From assembly GCA_947630695.1 (NCBI GenBank), contig CANRIM010000013.1:1-55597 (forward strand): DNA of 55,597 bases. Reading direction: 5' to 3'. The stretch is from an uncultured Lachnospiraceae bacterium (GTDB taxonomy: Bacteria; Bacillota; Clostridia; Lachnospirales; Lachnospiraceae). Below, one piece after another: positions 34,280 to 43,410 of this stretch. The first letter of the stretch is position 1. Each line of letters begins with the position of its first letter. A program made the position numbers and the translations under genes. The notes beneath the pieces were generated by a model, which was not told the DNA's origin, did no database searches, and saw only the letters and a program-made list of their open reading frames with translations.

Positions 34280-36340
34280 ATGGCGAGAGAAAAAATTCTG
34301 ATCGTTGACGATTCCGAGATGAACCGTGCCATCCTCAGCGAGATGCTGGAGGATGATTATGAGATTGTGGAAGCAGAAGACGGATATGCGGCGCTGGCGA
34401 TTTTGCAGAAGCGCATGGATATTTCCCTGGTCCTGCTGGATATTGTCATGCCGGGCATGGACGGTTTCGGCGTGCTGAAGGTCATGCAGGAAAAGAAATG
34501 GATCGAAGACATTCCCGTAATCATGGTCTCGGCGGAAAACGGAACGGAGCAGGTGCAGCGGGCCTATGAAATGGGCGTTACGGATTTCATCATGCGGCCT
34601 TTTGATATGTACATTGTCCGCCGCCGGGTGGTCAATACCATGATGCTGTACGGCAAGCAGAAGCAGCTGATCAACATGGTCAACGAGCAGATGTATGAAA
34701 AAGAGCAGCGCAGCAACATGATGATCGATATCTTAAGCCATATCGTGGAGTTTCGTAACGGCGAAAGCGGGCAGCATATCCACAATGTGCGCCGTTATAC
34801 GGATTTTCTGCTGCGGGGTCTCAGGAACCGCTACAGCCAGTACAGCTTTACGGAAAAAGAAATTGCGCTGATCAGTACGGCTTCCGCGCTGCACGATATC
34901 GGAAAAATTGCCATCGATGAAAAAATTCTGAACAAGCCGGGCCGTCTGACGGAGGAAGAATTTGCCATTATGAAGACCCATGCCCAGACCGGTGCCCAGA
35001 TGCTGGACAGCATGATTGTGCATAAGGATAATGGGCTGGTGAAGGCGGCCTACCAGATCTGCCGCTGGCATCACGAGCGCTACGACGGACGGGGATATCC
35101 GGACGGCCTGAAGGGGGACGAAATCCCTATCGAAGCCCAGGTGGTGGCGCTGGCCGATGTTTACGATGCTTTGACCAGTCCCCGGGTTTACAAGGGTCCG
35201 CTGGATCGGGAAACCGCGGTGCACATGATCCGGGACGGTCAGTGTGGCGCGTTCAATCCGATGCTGCTGGAGTGTCTGGACGACGATGGCCTGGCGCTGG
35301 AACACGCCCGGGAACAGAACATGACGGTGTCCGCCCAGCGGCAGGAAGTCAAGGAATTTATCGAAATCGCCATGCGCAACCGGGAAGGCAGTATGTCGGA
35401 ACGCGCCATGCGTATGCTGAATTATGAACGGATGAAATACAATTTCTTCTCGTCCATGACGGAAGAAATACAGTTTGAATATACGGTTTCCCCGCCGATT
35501 CTGTCCATTTCGGAATGGGGCGCCAAAAAACTGGGGCTGGATGAAAATATCGCCAATCCCAATTCAGATGAGAAACTGCGCAGTGTCATAGGAAAGGAAG
35601 CCTGGGAAGAACTTGTGGGCAAGCTGCACCGGACGACGCCGGAGGCACCGGAGATTACCTGCGAGATCCTGTTCCACTGCAACGGTGAAGAACGTTGGTT
35701 TCGGATTCACGCCCGGGGCGTATGGTCGGATGAGGAAGAACCCCGTTACGAAGGCGCCTTCGGCAAGGCCGTGGATATTCATGACCGGCGGGAGGAAATG
35801 GAAGAACTGAAAAAACGGGCGGCCCATGATTCCCTGACGGGCCTGCTGAACCATCTCCATGCCAGAAAGCAGATCACGGAACGGATGGAATTGGATCCGG
35901 AGGGCGATTATATTCTGCTGATTTTCGATCTGGATTTGTTTAAGTCCGCAAACGATACCTACGGGCACAGTTTCGGAGACCGGGTGCTGAAATATGTGGC
36001 CGGCCGGCTGGAACACAGTATCCGGAGCCATGACATTTCTGCCCGGATTGGCGGAGACGAGTTTCTGCTCTTCATGGAATGCGGCGCGGAATATGAAAGT
36101 GTCATCGACCGTATTTTCCGGAATATTACCGGACCGTTTGAAAACTTTACGATTTCGGTCAGCATCGGCGTAGCCTTAAGCAGCGTTACGGGTTCCGATT
36201 ACGACGTCATGTTCCATGCGGCGGATCAGGCGCTGTACGCTGCCAAGAAGGGCGGCCGGGGCCGCTGCTGCTACTATGACGAATCCATGAAAGAGACCCT
36301 TTCGGTGATTTCGCAGATCGACGGGCAGACGGAATCTTAA
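34280..36340 (+). CDS. Response regulator REC/HD-GYP/PAS/GGDEF (bifunctional c-di-GMP protein)
   Basis: 686 residues. Receiver domain 1-120 with phosphoacceptor Asp54 (LLDIVMPGMDG), Thr/Ser and Lys/Arg switch region partly changed (VSAEN ... RPF, where Lys-Pro is Arg-Pro). HD-GYP phosphodiesterase about 145-345 with H205-D206 (HDIGKIAI) and HHERYDGRGYPDG (264-276). PAS-like module about 390-505. GGDEF cyclase about 510-675 with intact GGDEF at 591-595, and an inhibitory-site RxxD (RSHD, 582-585) five residues before it. Both synthetic and degradative motifs are intact. No histidine kinase is adjacent, so it is an orphan regulator. It has no signal peptide or membrane segment. Confidence 0.92.
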   Translation: MAREKILIVDDSEMNRAILSEMLEDDYEIVEAEDGYAALAILQKRMDISLVLLDIVMPGMDGFGVLKVMQEKKWIEDIPVIMVSAENGTEQVQRAYEMGVTDFIMRPFDMYIVRRRVVNTMMLYGKQKQLINMVNEQMYEKEQRSNMMIDILSHIVEFRNGESGQHIHNVRRYTDFLLRGLRNRYSQYSFTEKEIALISTASALHDIGKIAIDEKILNKPGRLTEEEFAIMKTHAQTGAQMLDSMIVHKDNGLVKAAYQICRWHHERYDGRGYPDGLKGDEIPIEAQVVALADVYDALTSPRVYKGPLDRETAVHMIRDGQCGAFNPMLLECLDDDGLALEHAREQNMTVSAQRQEVKEFIEIAMRNREGSMSERAMRMLNYERMKYNFFSSMTEEIQFEYTVSPPILSISEWGAKKLGLDENIANPNSDEKLRSVIGKEAWEELVGKLHRTTPEAPEITCEILFHCNGEERWFRIHARGVWSDEEEPRYEGAFGKAVDIHDRREEMEELKKRAAHDSLTGLLNHLHARKQITERMELDPEGDYILLIFDLDLFKSANDTYGHSFGDRVLKYVAGRLEHSIRSHDISARIGGDEFLLFMECGAEYESVIDRIFRNITGPFENFTISVSIGVALSSVTGSDYDVMFHAADQALYAAKKGGRGRCCYYDESMKETLSVISQIDGQTES

Positions 36341-36378
36341 AAATCGTAAAATCCGGTGTATTTTTGCGGAAATACGTC

Positions 36379-36407
36379 TTGACAAAAAATTTGCGATATG
36401 CTTAAAT
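36379..36407 (+). promoter_or_regulatory. Promoter of the T-box operon
   Basis: TTGACA (36379-36384), 17 bp, TTAAAT (36402-36407). Transcription would start near 36414, just before the T-box stem I. A weak GTATTT/AAATAC hairpin at 36358-36375 precedes it. Confidence 0.65.
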
Positions 36408-36414
36408 GGTATAA

Positions 36415-36690
36415 AATTTCGAAAAGCGATGACGAAGACGGTCTTGATTTTTCTGCTTCCAGAGAGCCGGCGGGCGGTGGAAGCCGGCAGCAGGGGTCAA
36501 ATGACATATCACTTCCGAGCTGAAGGGCTGAAGGATGGATATCTTAGGTTCTTCCGTGATTGCTGCGTGAAGGCATAGGGATTGTCGGATCCTGAGAGTG
36601 GCGGCGATGCGCCGCAATTTGAGTGGTACCGCGGGTGAAAGAAATCTTACACTCGTCTCAAAGTTTCTTTGAGACGGGTGTTTTTTTTAC
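36415..36690 (+). promoter_or_regulatory. T-box leader, probable isoleucine specifier (AUC)
   Basis: The T-box core GAGTGGTACCGCGG is at 36621-36634. Stem I: GAAG (5') pairs with CTTC (36512-36515); the distal arm CTGCT ... GCCGGC/GCCGGC ... AGCAG carries the AGAGAG bulge element (about 36461-36466) and GGTGG loop. In the 3' side of the lower internal loop, ATC at 36508-36510 is followed by the expected purine, giving Ile. TAT or ATA registers are not followed by a purine. CGGGTG after the T-box can pair with CACTCG of the terminator to form the antiterminator. Uncharged tRNA-Ile would therefore switch on the downstream operon, which includes ileS. Confidence 0.9.
36650..36688 (+). terminator. 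T-box regulated terminator
   Basis: CACTCGTCTCAAAG (36650-36663) pairs over 14 bp with CTTTGAGACGGGTG (36667-36680), followed by eight Ts (36681-36688). It is mutually exclusive with the antiterminator formed by the T-box core. Confidence 0.93.
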
Positions 36691-36719
36691 AGAAAAAATC
36701 ATTGATCAGGAGGATGAAC

Positions 36720-38990
36720 ATGGCAACAGTTGCAACAGATCAGCTGATGGAGGTCGCTGCCAGAATACGTGAAATGCGCGAGATCTCCGGTATGACACAG
36801 CTGCAGATGGCGGAGCAGACGGAAGTCAGTCTGGAAGAGTATCAGGATTATGAGGCAGGCAGACTGGATTTCCCCTTTACCTTTATACATAAGTGCGCCC
36901 TTGCTTTCGGCATCGGAATCACGGATTTGCTGGAAGGGCAGAGCGCGCACCTGTCTTCCTATACCATTACGCGGAAAGGCCACGGCAGCCAGACCGCGAA
37001 GGAAAGCGGCATCGAGATCAAAAATCTCGCGCCCATGTTCCGGAAGAAAATCGCAGAACCCTACTGGGTGAAGTATGAGTACAGCGAAGAACTGCAGAAC
37101 AAACCGATTCACCTGACCAAACATTCCGGCCAGGAATTTGACCTGATTATGAGCGGCCGCCTGAAAGTGCAGGTGGGCGACAACGTGGAATACTTAAGCG
37201 AAGGCGACAGTATTTATTACAACAGCTCCACGCCCCACGGTATGATTGCGGTGGACGGACAGGACTGTCTGTTTGTGGCCGTGATCCTGCCTGGCGCCAA
37301 TCAGTCGGAGACCGTGATTCGAAACACCTTGTTTACCACGAAAAAGCGGGAAAAAAAACTGGTGGGCGAGCAGTTTGTAACTACAGTGGAAAATGAAAAC
37401 GGATATCCGGTTTCCGTGGAATTTCATAACGAGGATCATTTCAACTTTGCCTTTGACGTGGTGGACGCCATTGCCAACCGGGAGCCGGAAAAACTGGCGA
37501 TGCTCCACATTTCCCAGGACAAGACGGAACGGCGCTTCACTTTCAACGATATGAAGCGGGCTTCCAACCAGTGCGCCAACTACTTCAAGTCCTTAGGCAT
37601 CAAAAAGGGCGACAAGGTCATGCTGGTGCTGAAACGGCATTATCAGTTCTGGTTTGCGATTCTGGGCCTGCACAAACTGGGAGCCATTGCGATTCCGGCC
37701 ACCAATCAGCTGCAGGAGCATGATTTTGATTACCGGTTCAACGCGGCGGAGGTCAGCGCGATTCTGTGTACCGCCGACGGCGACGTGGCGCATCAGGTAG
37801 AGCTGGCGGAGAAGAACAGCCCTACGCTCCAGCTGAAAATTTTAGTGGGCGGAAAACGGGAAGGCTGGCGTGATTTCGATGAGGAATACCAGCTGTACAG
37901 CGCCCATTTCTACCGTAATGAGGAATCGCCCTGCGGCAACGATCTGATGCTGATGTTCTTTACCTCCGGTACTACAGGATATCCGAAGATCGCGGCCCAT
38001 ACCTATAAATATGCGCTGGGACATTACATCGGCGCCCGTTACTGGCACGGCGTCAGCGATGAGGGCCTGCATTTTACGATTTCCGACACCGGCTGGGGCA
38101 AGGCGCTCTGGGGCAAGCTCTACGGCCAGTGGCTGTGCGAGGGCGCGGTCTTTACCTATGACTTTGACCGGTTCTCCGCGGCGGATATTTTACCGATGTT
38201 TGCAAAATATAATATTACCACCTTCTGCGCGCCGCCTACCATGCTGCGTATGATGGTGAAGGAGGACATTTCACAGTATGACCTTTCTTCCATCCAGCAT
38301 ATGACTACGGCAGGCGAGGCGCTGAATCCGGAGGTTTACAAGCAGTTTGAGGCGGCTACGGGCCTGCAGATCATGGAAGGCTTCGGCCAGACCGAGACTA
38401 CGCTGGCCATCGGCAACCTGATGGGCGGCTCCCACAAGCTGGGATCCATGGGCAAACCGTCGCCGATTTATGACATTGACATTCTGGATCCGGAAGGCAA
38501 TCCGGTGCCCAACGGCGAACCGGGCGAGATCGTCATCAAGGCAACGAGAGACCATATCCCCTGCGGTCTGTACTCCGGTTATTATAAGGATGAGAAGCTG
38601 ACCAGCGAAGCATGGCACGACGGATATTATCATACCGGCGATACCGCATGGCGGGATGAGGACGGATTCTTCTGGTATGTGGGCCGTGTGGATGACGTCA
38701 TCAAGTCTTCCGGTTACCGGATCGGGCCCTTTGAGATTGAAAGCGTTATCATGGAGCTTCCTTACGTTCTGGAATGCGGCGTATCCGCTGCCCCGGACGA
38801 GGTCAGAGGACAGGTGGTCAAGGCCAGTATCGTGCTGGTGAAGGGAACCGAGCCTACCGAGGAACTCAAGAAAGAAATCCAGAATTATGTGAAGAGCCAT
38901 ACGGCGCCCTACAAATATCCGAGAATCGTCGTATTCAAAGAGAGCCTGCCGAAGACCATCAGCGGCAAGATTCAGAGAAATCTTTTATAA
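36720..38990 (+). CDS. XRE-cupin-acyl-CoA synthetase fusion protein
   Basis: 756 residues from the ATG six bases after AGGAGG. Three modules: XRE helix-turn-helix (about 8-70, REMREISGMTQLQMAEQTEV); cupin (about 115-190, HSGQEFDLIMSGRLKVQVG ... YNSSTPHG); and AMP-forming acyl-CoA synthetase (about 240-756). Synthetase motifs are complete: FFTSGTTGYPK, EGFGQTETT, YHTGDTAW, GRVDDVIKSSGYRIG and the C-terminal catalytic Lys in PKTISGKIQR. DTGWGKALWGKLYGQW is like medium-chain ACSM-type enzymes, which accept short branched acids. Next to VOR, aminotransferase and ileS behind an Ile T-box, the likely substrate is 2-methylbutyrate, isobutyrate or isovalerate. The DNA-binding and cupin modules are the arrangement of small-molecule regulators and could make this enzyme its own regulator; that is inference. 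Confidence 0.9.
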   Translation: MATVATDQLMEVAARIREMREISGMTQLQMAEQTEVSLEEYQDYEAGRLDFPFTFIHKCALAFGIGITDLLEGQSAHLSSYTITRKGHGSQTAKESGIEIKNLAPMFRKKIAEPYWVKYEYSEELQNKPIHLTKHSGQEFDLIMSGRLKVQVGDNVEYLSEGDSIYYNSSTPHGMIAVDGQDCLFVAVILPGANQSETVIRNTLFTTKKREKKLVGEQFVTTVENENGYPVSVEFHNEDHFNFAFDVVDAIANREPEKLAMLHISQDKTERRFTFNDMKRASNQCANYFKSLGIKKGDKVMLVLKRHYQFWFAILGLHKLGAIAIPATNQLQEHDFDYRFNAAEVSAILCTADGDVAHQVELAEKNSPTLQLKILVGGKREGWRDFDEEYQLYSAHFYRNEESPCGNDLMLMFFTSGTTGYPKIAAHTYKYALGHYIGARYWHGVSDEGLHFTISDTGWGKALWGKLYGQWLCEGAVFTYDFDRFSAADILPMFAKYNITTFCAPPTMLRMMVKEDISQYDLSSIQHMTTAGEALNPEVYKQFEAATGLQIMEGFGQTETTLAIGNLMGGSHKLGSMGKPSPIYDIDILDPEGNPVPNGEPGEIVIKATRDHIPCGLYSGYYKDEKLTSEAWHDGYYHTGDTAWRDEDGFFWYVGRVDDVIKSSGYRIGPFEIESVIMELPYVLECGVSAAPDEVRGQVVKASIVLVKGTEPTEELKKEIQNYVKSHTAPYKYPRIVVFKESLPKTISGKIQRNLL

Positions 38991-39044
38991 TAGAAAGACG
39001 CAAGCGGCAGAAAGCGCCGCCGCGCTTAAAACATGAGGTGAGGT

Positions 39045-39716
39045 ATGCATCCATACAAACGGCTGACACTGCTGTGCGGACATTACGGCAGCGGCAAGAC
39101 CAATGTGGCGCTGAATATGGCGTTTGAACTGAAACGGCAGTATGCGCAGGTGGCCATTGCGGATCTGGACATCGTCAATCCGTATTTCCGCACGAAGGAC
39201 AGCAGCGCGGCGCTGGAACGGGAGGGCATTCGCCTGATTGTTTCCCCTTATGCGGGCAGCAACGTGGATATCCCGGCCATGCCCCAGGAAATGTACGCCA
39301 TCTGCGACGACCGGCGGCTGCACGCCGTGGTGGACGTAGGCGGCGACGACCGGGGCGCGCTGGCGCTGGGCCGGCTAGTGCCTGCGATTTTAGAGGAAAA
39401 TGACTACGAAATGCTGATGGTGATCAACCGTTACCGGCCCCTGACGCCGGATGCGGCCTCCACCCTGGAGGTTATGCGGGAGATCGAAACAGCCTGCGGG
39501 CTGCGTTTTACCGGACTGGTGAACAATTCCAATCTGGGGGCGCAGACGACGCCACAGGATATAGCGGATTCCATGGAATATGCGCAGGCTGTGGCAAAGC
39601 AGTCGGGCCTGCCGCTGCTGTTTACTTCGGTCAGGGCAGATTTTTACGAGACGCTGAAAGATAAAATACCGGATCTGTTTCCCATGCAGCTGCAGCAAAG
39701 TCTGCCGGGCATATGA
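39045..39716 (+). CDS. P-loop ATPase of MinD/ParA-like fold, unknown role
   Basis: 223 residues. Walker A CGHYGSGKTNVALN with a deviant-type lysine context, DLDIVNPYFRTKD (switch region), VVDVGGDDRGA (Walker B-like), and NRYRP/VNNSNLG as possible base-recognition loops. No membrane or DNA-binding segment is visible. It sits 54 bp after the synthetase and overlaps the open frame leading to the ferredoxin, so it is part of the T-box operon. Related P-loop proteins act in metallocluster delivery or partitioning; a role in assembling or activating the oxidoreductase is a guess. Confidence 0.8.
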   Translation: MHPYKRLTLLCGHYGSGKTNVALNMAFELKRQYAQVAIADLDIVNPYFRTKDSSAALEREGIRLIVSPYAGSNVDIPAMPQEMYAICDDRRLHAVVDVGGDDRGALALGRLVPAILEENDYEMLMVINRYRPLTPDAASTLEVMREIETACGLRFTGLVNNSNLGAQTTPQDIADSMEYAQAVAKQSGLPLLFTSVRADFYETLKDKIPDLFPMQLQQSLPGI

Positions 39717-39742
39717 GACAGGCCGGAGAAAAGGAGAATAGC

Positions 39743-39949
39743 ATGGCAAAATTAACGTTTCAAACCGATTTCTGCAAAGGCTGCGGATTGTGCGTGGACG
39801 CCTGTCCGAAGCATCTGCTGGAGCTTGCAGCGGATATTATCAATAAAAAGGGACACCATCCCGCCCGGATCACAGACGAGGCAGCCTGCGTGGGCTGTGC
39901 TTCCTGTGCGATCATGTGCCCGGATTGTGTGATCCGGGTAGAAAGGTGA
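39743..39949 (+). CDS. vorD: Ferredoxin-type delta subunit of 2-oxoacid:ferredoxin oxidoreductase
   Basis: 68 residues with two [4Fe-4S] motifs: CKGCGLCVDACP and CVGCASCAIMCP. The small size, and its position before the alpha, beta and gamma genes, fits the delta subunit of VOR/KOR-type enzymes. ATG at 39743 follows AAAGGAGA; the open frame starts at 39713 inside the ATPase gene end. Carries electrons between the TPP centre and free ferredoxin. Confidence 0.9.
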   Translation: MAKLTFQTDFCKGCGLCVDACPKHLLELAADIINKKGHHPARITDEAACVGCASCAIMCPDCVIRVER

Positions 39950-39959
39950 GTGAATGCAT

Positions 39960-41024
39960 ATGGCAGATAAAGTTCTGATGAAGGGCAACGAAGCCCTGGC
40001 AGAGGCGGCGATCAAAGCCGGATGCCGTCATTATTTCGGTTATCCCATTACGCCCCAGACCGAGGTAGCGGCTTATATGGCAAAACGGATGCCGAAAATC
40101 GGCGGAACCTTTTTGCAGGCGGAAAGCGAGATCGCGGCCATCAACATGGTATACGGCGTGGCCGCAGCCGGCAAGCGGGTCATGACATCTTCTTCCAGCC
40201 CCGGCATTTCCCTGAAGGGCGAAGGCATTTCCTATCTGGCAGGTTCAGACCTGCCGGCGCTGATTGTCAACGTGCAGCGGGGCGGCCCGGGTCTGGGGGG
40301 CATTCAGCCCAGCCAGTCGGACTATTTCCAGGCTACCCGGGGCGGCGGCCACGGAGATTATCACATGATCGTGCTGGCGCCGGCTTCCGTACAGGAAATG
40401 GCGGAACTGACCGTTCTGGGCTTTGAACTGGCGGATACATACCGGATGCCGGCCATGGTGCTGGCGGACGGAACTATGGGACAGATGATGGAACCGGTAT
40501 CCCTGGACTTTGCCGTTTCTCCTGCGCCGGAAAAACCCTGGGCAACCACGGGTACGAAGATGGCCAGAGAGCACAATATCGTCAACTCTCTGTTCCTGAC
40601 GCCGGAAGAACTGGAGCAGCTCAATTTCACGCGCTACGAACGCTATCAGACCATCGAAGCAAATGAGACCAGATATGAAGAATATATGACAGAGGATGCG
40701 GACATCATCCTCGCAGCCTTCGGCATCGCCGCCAGAGTTTCCAGAACGGCGGTGAACGAGGCGAGAAAACAGGGCATCAAGGTGGGCCTGATTCGTCCCA
40801 TTACCCTGTGGCCCTTCCCTTATGCACCTTTCGCAAAGGCCGCGGAACACGCGAAAGCATTCATTTCCGTGGAACTGAACATGGGACAGATGATCGAAGA
40901 CGTGCGTCTGGCCATTTCCTGCAAAGCGCCTGTGACACTCTGCAACCGGGCGGGCGGCATGATTCCTTCTCCCGGTCAGGTGCTGGAAGCAATTCAGAAA
41001 GCGGACGGAGGTGTGAGCAAATGA
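39960..41024 (+). CDS. vorB: 2-oxoacid:ferredoxin oxidoreductase alpha subunit (VorB type)
   Basis: About 354 residues. [30 protein letters not shown] is the pyrimidine-binding start of the alpha subunit (the first 20 residues of this stretch are the most conserved). [30 protein letters not shown] and the C-terminal transketolase-like domain follow. Annotated relatives are called VorB (3-methyl-2-oxobutanoate), though KOR and IOR are close. ATG at 39960 or 39954 both possible. It overlaps the beta gene by four bases. Confidence 0.9.
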   Translation: MADKVLMKGNEALAEAAIKAGCRHYFGYPITPQTEVAAYMAKRMPKIGGTFLQAESEIAAINMVYGVAAAGKRVMTSSSSPGISLKGEGISYLAGSDLPALIVNVQRGGPGLGGIQPSQSDYFQATRGGGHGDYHMIVLAPASVQEMAELTVLGFELADTYRMPAMVLADGTMGQMMEPVSLDFAVSPAPEKPWATTGTKMAREHNIVNSLFLTPEELEQLNFTRYERYQTIEANETRYEEYMTEDADIILAAFGIAARVSRTAVNEARKQGIKVGLIRPITLWPFPYAPFAKAAEHAKAFISVELNMGQMIEDVRLAISCKAPVTLCNRAGGMIPSPGQVLEAIQKADGGVSK

Positions 41025-41776
41025 CAGTATTTGAAAAACCCCATGCAATGACAGACGTGCCCATGCATTATTGTCCGGGCTGCACCCACGGCATCGTACA
41101 CCGTCTGGTGGCGGAGGTCATCGACGAGCTGGGCATCGAAGGCAGAACCATCGGCATCGCTCCGGTGGGCTGCGCGGTCATGGCGTATGATTATTTTAAC
41201 TGTGATATGATCGAGGCGGCCCACGGCCGCGCTCCTGCGGTGGCTACGGGCGTAAAGCGGGCCGATCCGGAAAATCATGTGGTGTTTACCTATCAGGGCG
41301 ACGGCGATCTGGCTTCCATCGGTACGGCTGAAACCGTGCACGCGGCGGCCAGAAATGAAAATATTACCGTCATTTTTATCAACAACGCCATTTACGGCAT
41401 GACGGGCGGCCAGATGGCGCCTACGTCCCTGCCGGGACAGGTTACCCAGACCTCTCCTTATGGCAGAGATCCGAAGCTGTGCGGCTATCCGGTGAAGATC
41501 TGCGAGATGCTCTCCATGTTAGACGGCGCGGAGTATCTGGAGCGGGTGGCTGTCAACAACGTGGCCAATATCCGCAAGGCCAAAAAGGCCATTAAAAAAG
41601 CGTTCCAGAACCAGCTGGACGGCAAGGGATTTTCCCTGGTGGAGGTGCTTTCCTCCTGCCCGACCAACTGGGGCATGACGCCGCAGAAGGCGCTGCAGTG
41701 GATTGACGAGAAGATGATTCCGTACTATCCGCTGGGGGTATACAAAGACAGATCTGCCGCAAAGGAGGAAGCATAA
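41021..41776 (+). CDS. vorA: 2-oxoacid:ferredoxin oxidoreductase beta subunit, TPP-binding (VorA type)
   Basis: 251 residues; the ATG overlaps the alpha stop (ATGA). TPP/Mg site: [17 protein letters not shown] ... [25 protein letters not shown] at the N-terminus and [13 protein letters not shown] contact the substrate end. Catalyses decarboxylation of a 2-oxoacid to acyl-CoA with ferredoxin reduction, or the reverse carboxylation. No beta-subunit cluster cysteines of the PFOR kind beyond the CPGC pair were noted. Confidence 0.92.
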   Translation: MTVFEKPHAMTDVPMHYCPGCTHGIVHRLVAEVIDELGIEGRTIGIAPVGCAVMAYDYFNCDMIEAAHGRAPAVATGVKRADPENHVVFTYQGDGDLASIGTAETVHAAARNENITVIFINNAIYGMTGGQMAPTSLPGQVTQTSPYGRDPKLCGYPVKICEMLSMLDGAEYLERVAVNNVANIRKAKKAIKKAFQNQLDGKGFSLVEVLSSCPTNWGMTPQKALQWIDEKMIPYYPLGVYKDRSAAKEEA

Positions 41777-41777
41777 G

Positions 41778-42311
41778 ATGAGCATGAAAAGATTTTTGTT
41801 TTCCGGTTTCGGCGGACAGGGTATTTTGTTTGCAGGCAAGCTGCTGGCCTACAAAGGGCTGATGGAAGACAAACAGGTGAGCTGGCTGCCTTCCTACGGT
41901 CCGGAAATGCGGGGCGGCACAGCCAGCTGCAGCGTGATTATCAGCGATGAGCCGGTGGGTTCTCCCATCGTTGCCGAACCGGATATCCTGGTGGCAATGA
42001 ATCTGCCGTCGCTGGACCGCTATGAATCCGCGGTACAGCCGGGGGGCATGATATTTGTGGATTCCTCGCTGGTGGAACGAAAGGTACAAAGAGACGACGT
42101 GCAGGTATACTATGTGCCCGCCACAAAGCTGGCCGGAGACAACGGTATGCCCACGCTTGCCAATATCATTCTGATGGGAAAAATCCTGAAGGTATTGGAC
42201 GAATATGAAGAAAGCAGCATCGGGGCGGCGCTGCAGAAGGTGATTTCCGCAAGACACGCCGATATGCTGGATACAAACCGCAAAGCGCTGGAAATCGGCG
42301 CCAACGCGTAA
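41778..42311 (+). CDS. vorC: 2-oxoacid:ferredoxin oxidoreductase gamma subunit (VorC type)
   Basis: 177 residues. [17 protein letters not shown] (nucleotide/CoA-loop hallmark of the gamma subunit), [22 protein letters not shown] and [16 protein letters not shown] are typical. ATG nine bases after AAGGAGG. Completes a four-subunit enzyme (delta-alpha-beta-gamma). Confidence 0.92.
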   Translation: MSMKRFLFSGFGGQGILFAGKLLAYKGLMEDKQVSWLPSYGPEMRGGTASCSVIISDEPVGSPIVAEPDILVAMNLPSLDRYESAVQPGGMIFVDSSLVERKVQRDDVQVYYVPATKLAGDNGMPTLANIILMGKILKVLDEYEESSIGAALQKVISARHADMLDTNRKALEIGANA

Positions 42312-42335
42312 TAATTTTATAAGGGAGGCAGAAAC

Positions 42336-43400
42336 ATGAACATCAGTATTACGAAAACGACTTGTCCTAAAGAAAAACCGGACAGCAGTACGCTGGGATT
42401 CGGCCAGGTATTTACCGATCATATGTTCCGGATGGATTATACCCCGGACAAAGGCTGGCACGACGCGAAAATCGTACCGTTCGAAAACCTGTCCATCCAT
42501 CCTGCATCTACGGTGCTGCACTACGGTTCCGGCATTTTTGAGGGACTGAAGGCTTACAGACGCGCTGACGGCAAGGTACAGCTGTTCCGTCCCATTGAAA
42601 ATATCCGGAGAATGAACTCCTCGGCGGACCGTCTCTGCCTGCCGCAGATTCCGGAAGATATCGCCATGGAAGCGCTGATGACCTACGTCAGAATGGAGCA
42701 GGACTGGACCCCGAATACTTTCGGCACTTCGTTGTATCTGCGTCCTTTCATGTTTGGCAATGACGAAACCTTGGGCGTACATTCGGTACAGCATGCTACA
42801 TTTATGATTATCGCGTCCCCTTCGGGCAGTTATTATAAAGAAGGCATCAATCCGGTAAAAATCATGATCGAGGATCAGGATGTGCGCGCGGTACGAGGCG
42901 GCACGGGTTACATCAAGTGCGGCGGCAATTACGCAGCGTCCAACCGCGCCGGTGAACGGGCGGAGCAGAAGGGCTATTCCCAGGTACTCTGGCTGGACGG
43001 CGTCGAGCGCAAATATATTGAAGAAGTAGGCGCCATGAACGTTATGTTCAAGATCGGTGACGAAATCGTAACGCCGAAGCTGACAGGATCCATTCTGCCC
43101 GGGATTACGAGAAAATCCTGTATCGAAGTGCTGCAGAAGAAGGGTTATAAGGTCAGCGAGCGCCTGCTGAGCCTGACAGAGCTGGAAGCGTCCATGAAGA
43201 ACGGTATGCTGGAAGAAGCCTGGGGCTGCGGTACGGCCGCAGTGGTTTCTCCCATCGGCGAGCTTTGCTACAAGGACGAAAAGTTCACCATCAACGAGGG
43301 AAAGATCGGTGAAGTGACCCAGTATCTGTACGATACCCTCACCGGTATCCAGTGGGGCAAATCGGAAGATCCCTTCGGATGGGTGCAGCCCATCGACTAA
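42336..43400 (+). CDS. ilvE: Branched-chain amino acid aminotransferase IlvE
   Basis: 354 residues, fold-type IV PLP enzyme. LHYGSGIFEGLKAYR, SLYLRPFMFG, PLP lysine in GTGYIKCGGNYAAS, and GCGTAAVVSPIGE near the C-terminus are diagnostic of the longer BCAT class. Interconverts Ile, Val and Leu with their 2-oxoacids. Placed right after the oxidoreductase subunits, it can turn the carboxylation product into the amino acid. Confidence 0.95.
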   Translation: MNISITKTTCPKEKPDSSTLGFGQVFTDHMFRMDYTPDKGWHDAKIVPFENLSIHPASTVLHYGSGIFEGLKAYRRADGKVQLFRPIENIRRMNSSADRLCLPQIPEDIAMEALMTYVRMEQDWTPNTFGTSLYLRPFMFGNDETLGVHSVQHATFMIIASPSGSYYKEGINPVKIMIEDQDVRAVRGGTGYIKCGGNYAASNRAGERAEQKGYSQVLWLDGVERKYIEEVGAMNVMFKIGDEIVTPKLTGSILPGITRKSCIEVLQKKGYKVSERLLSLTELEASMKNGMLEEAWGCGTAAVVSPIGELCYKDEKFTINEGKIGEVTQYLYDTLTGIQWGKSEDPFGWVQPID

Positions 43401-43410
43401 GGCTTTGGAT

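Noticed and set aside
38991-39044. Terminator between the synthetase fusion and the P-loop ATPase
   Set aside because: Only a short GCGGC/GCCGC stem without a T-run; the operon appears to continue.
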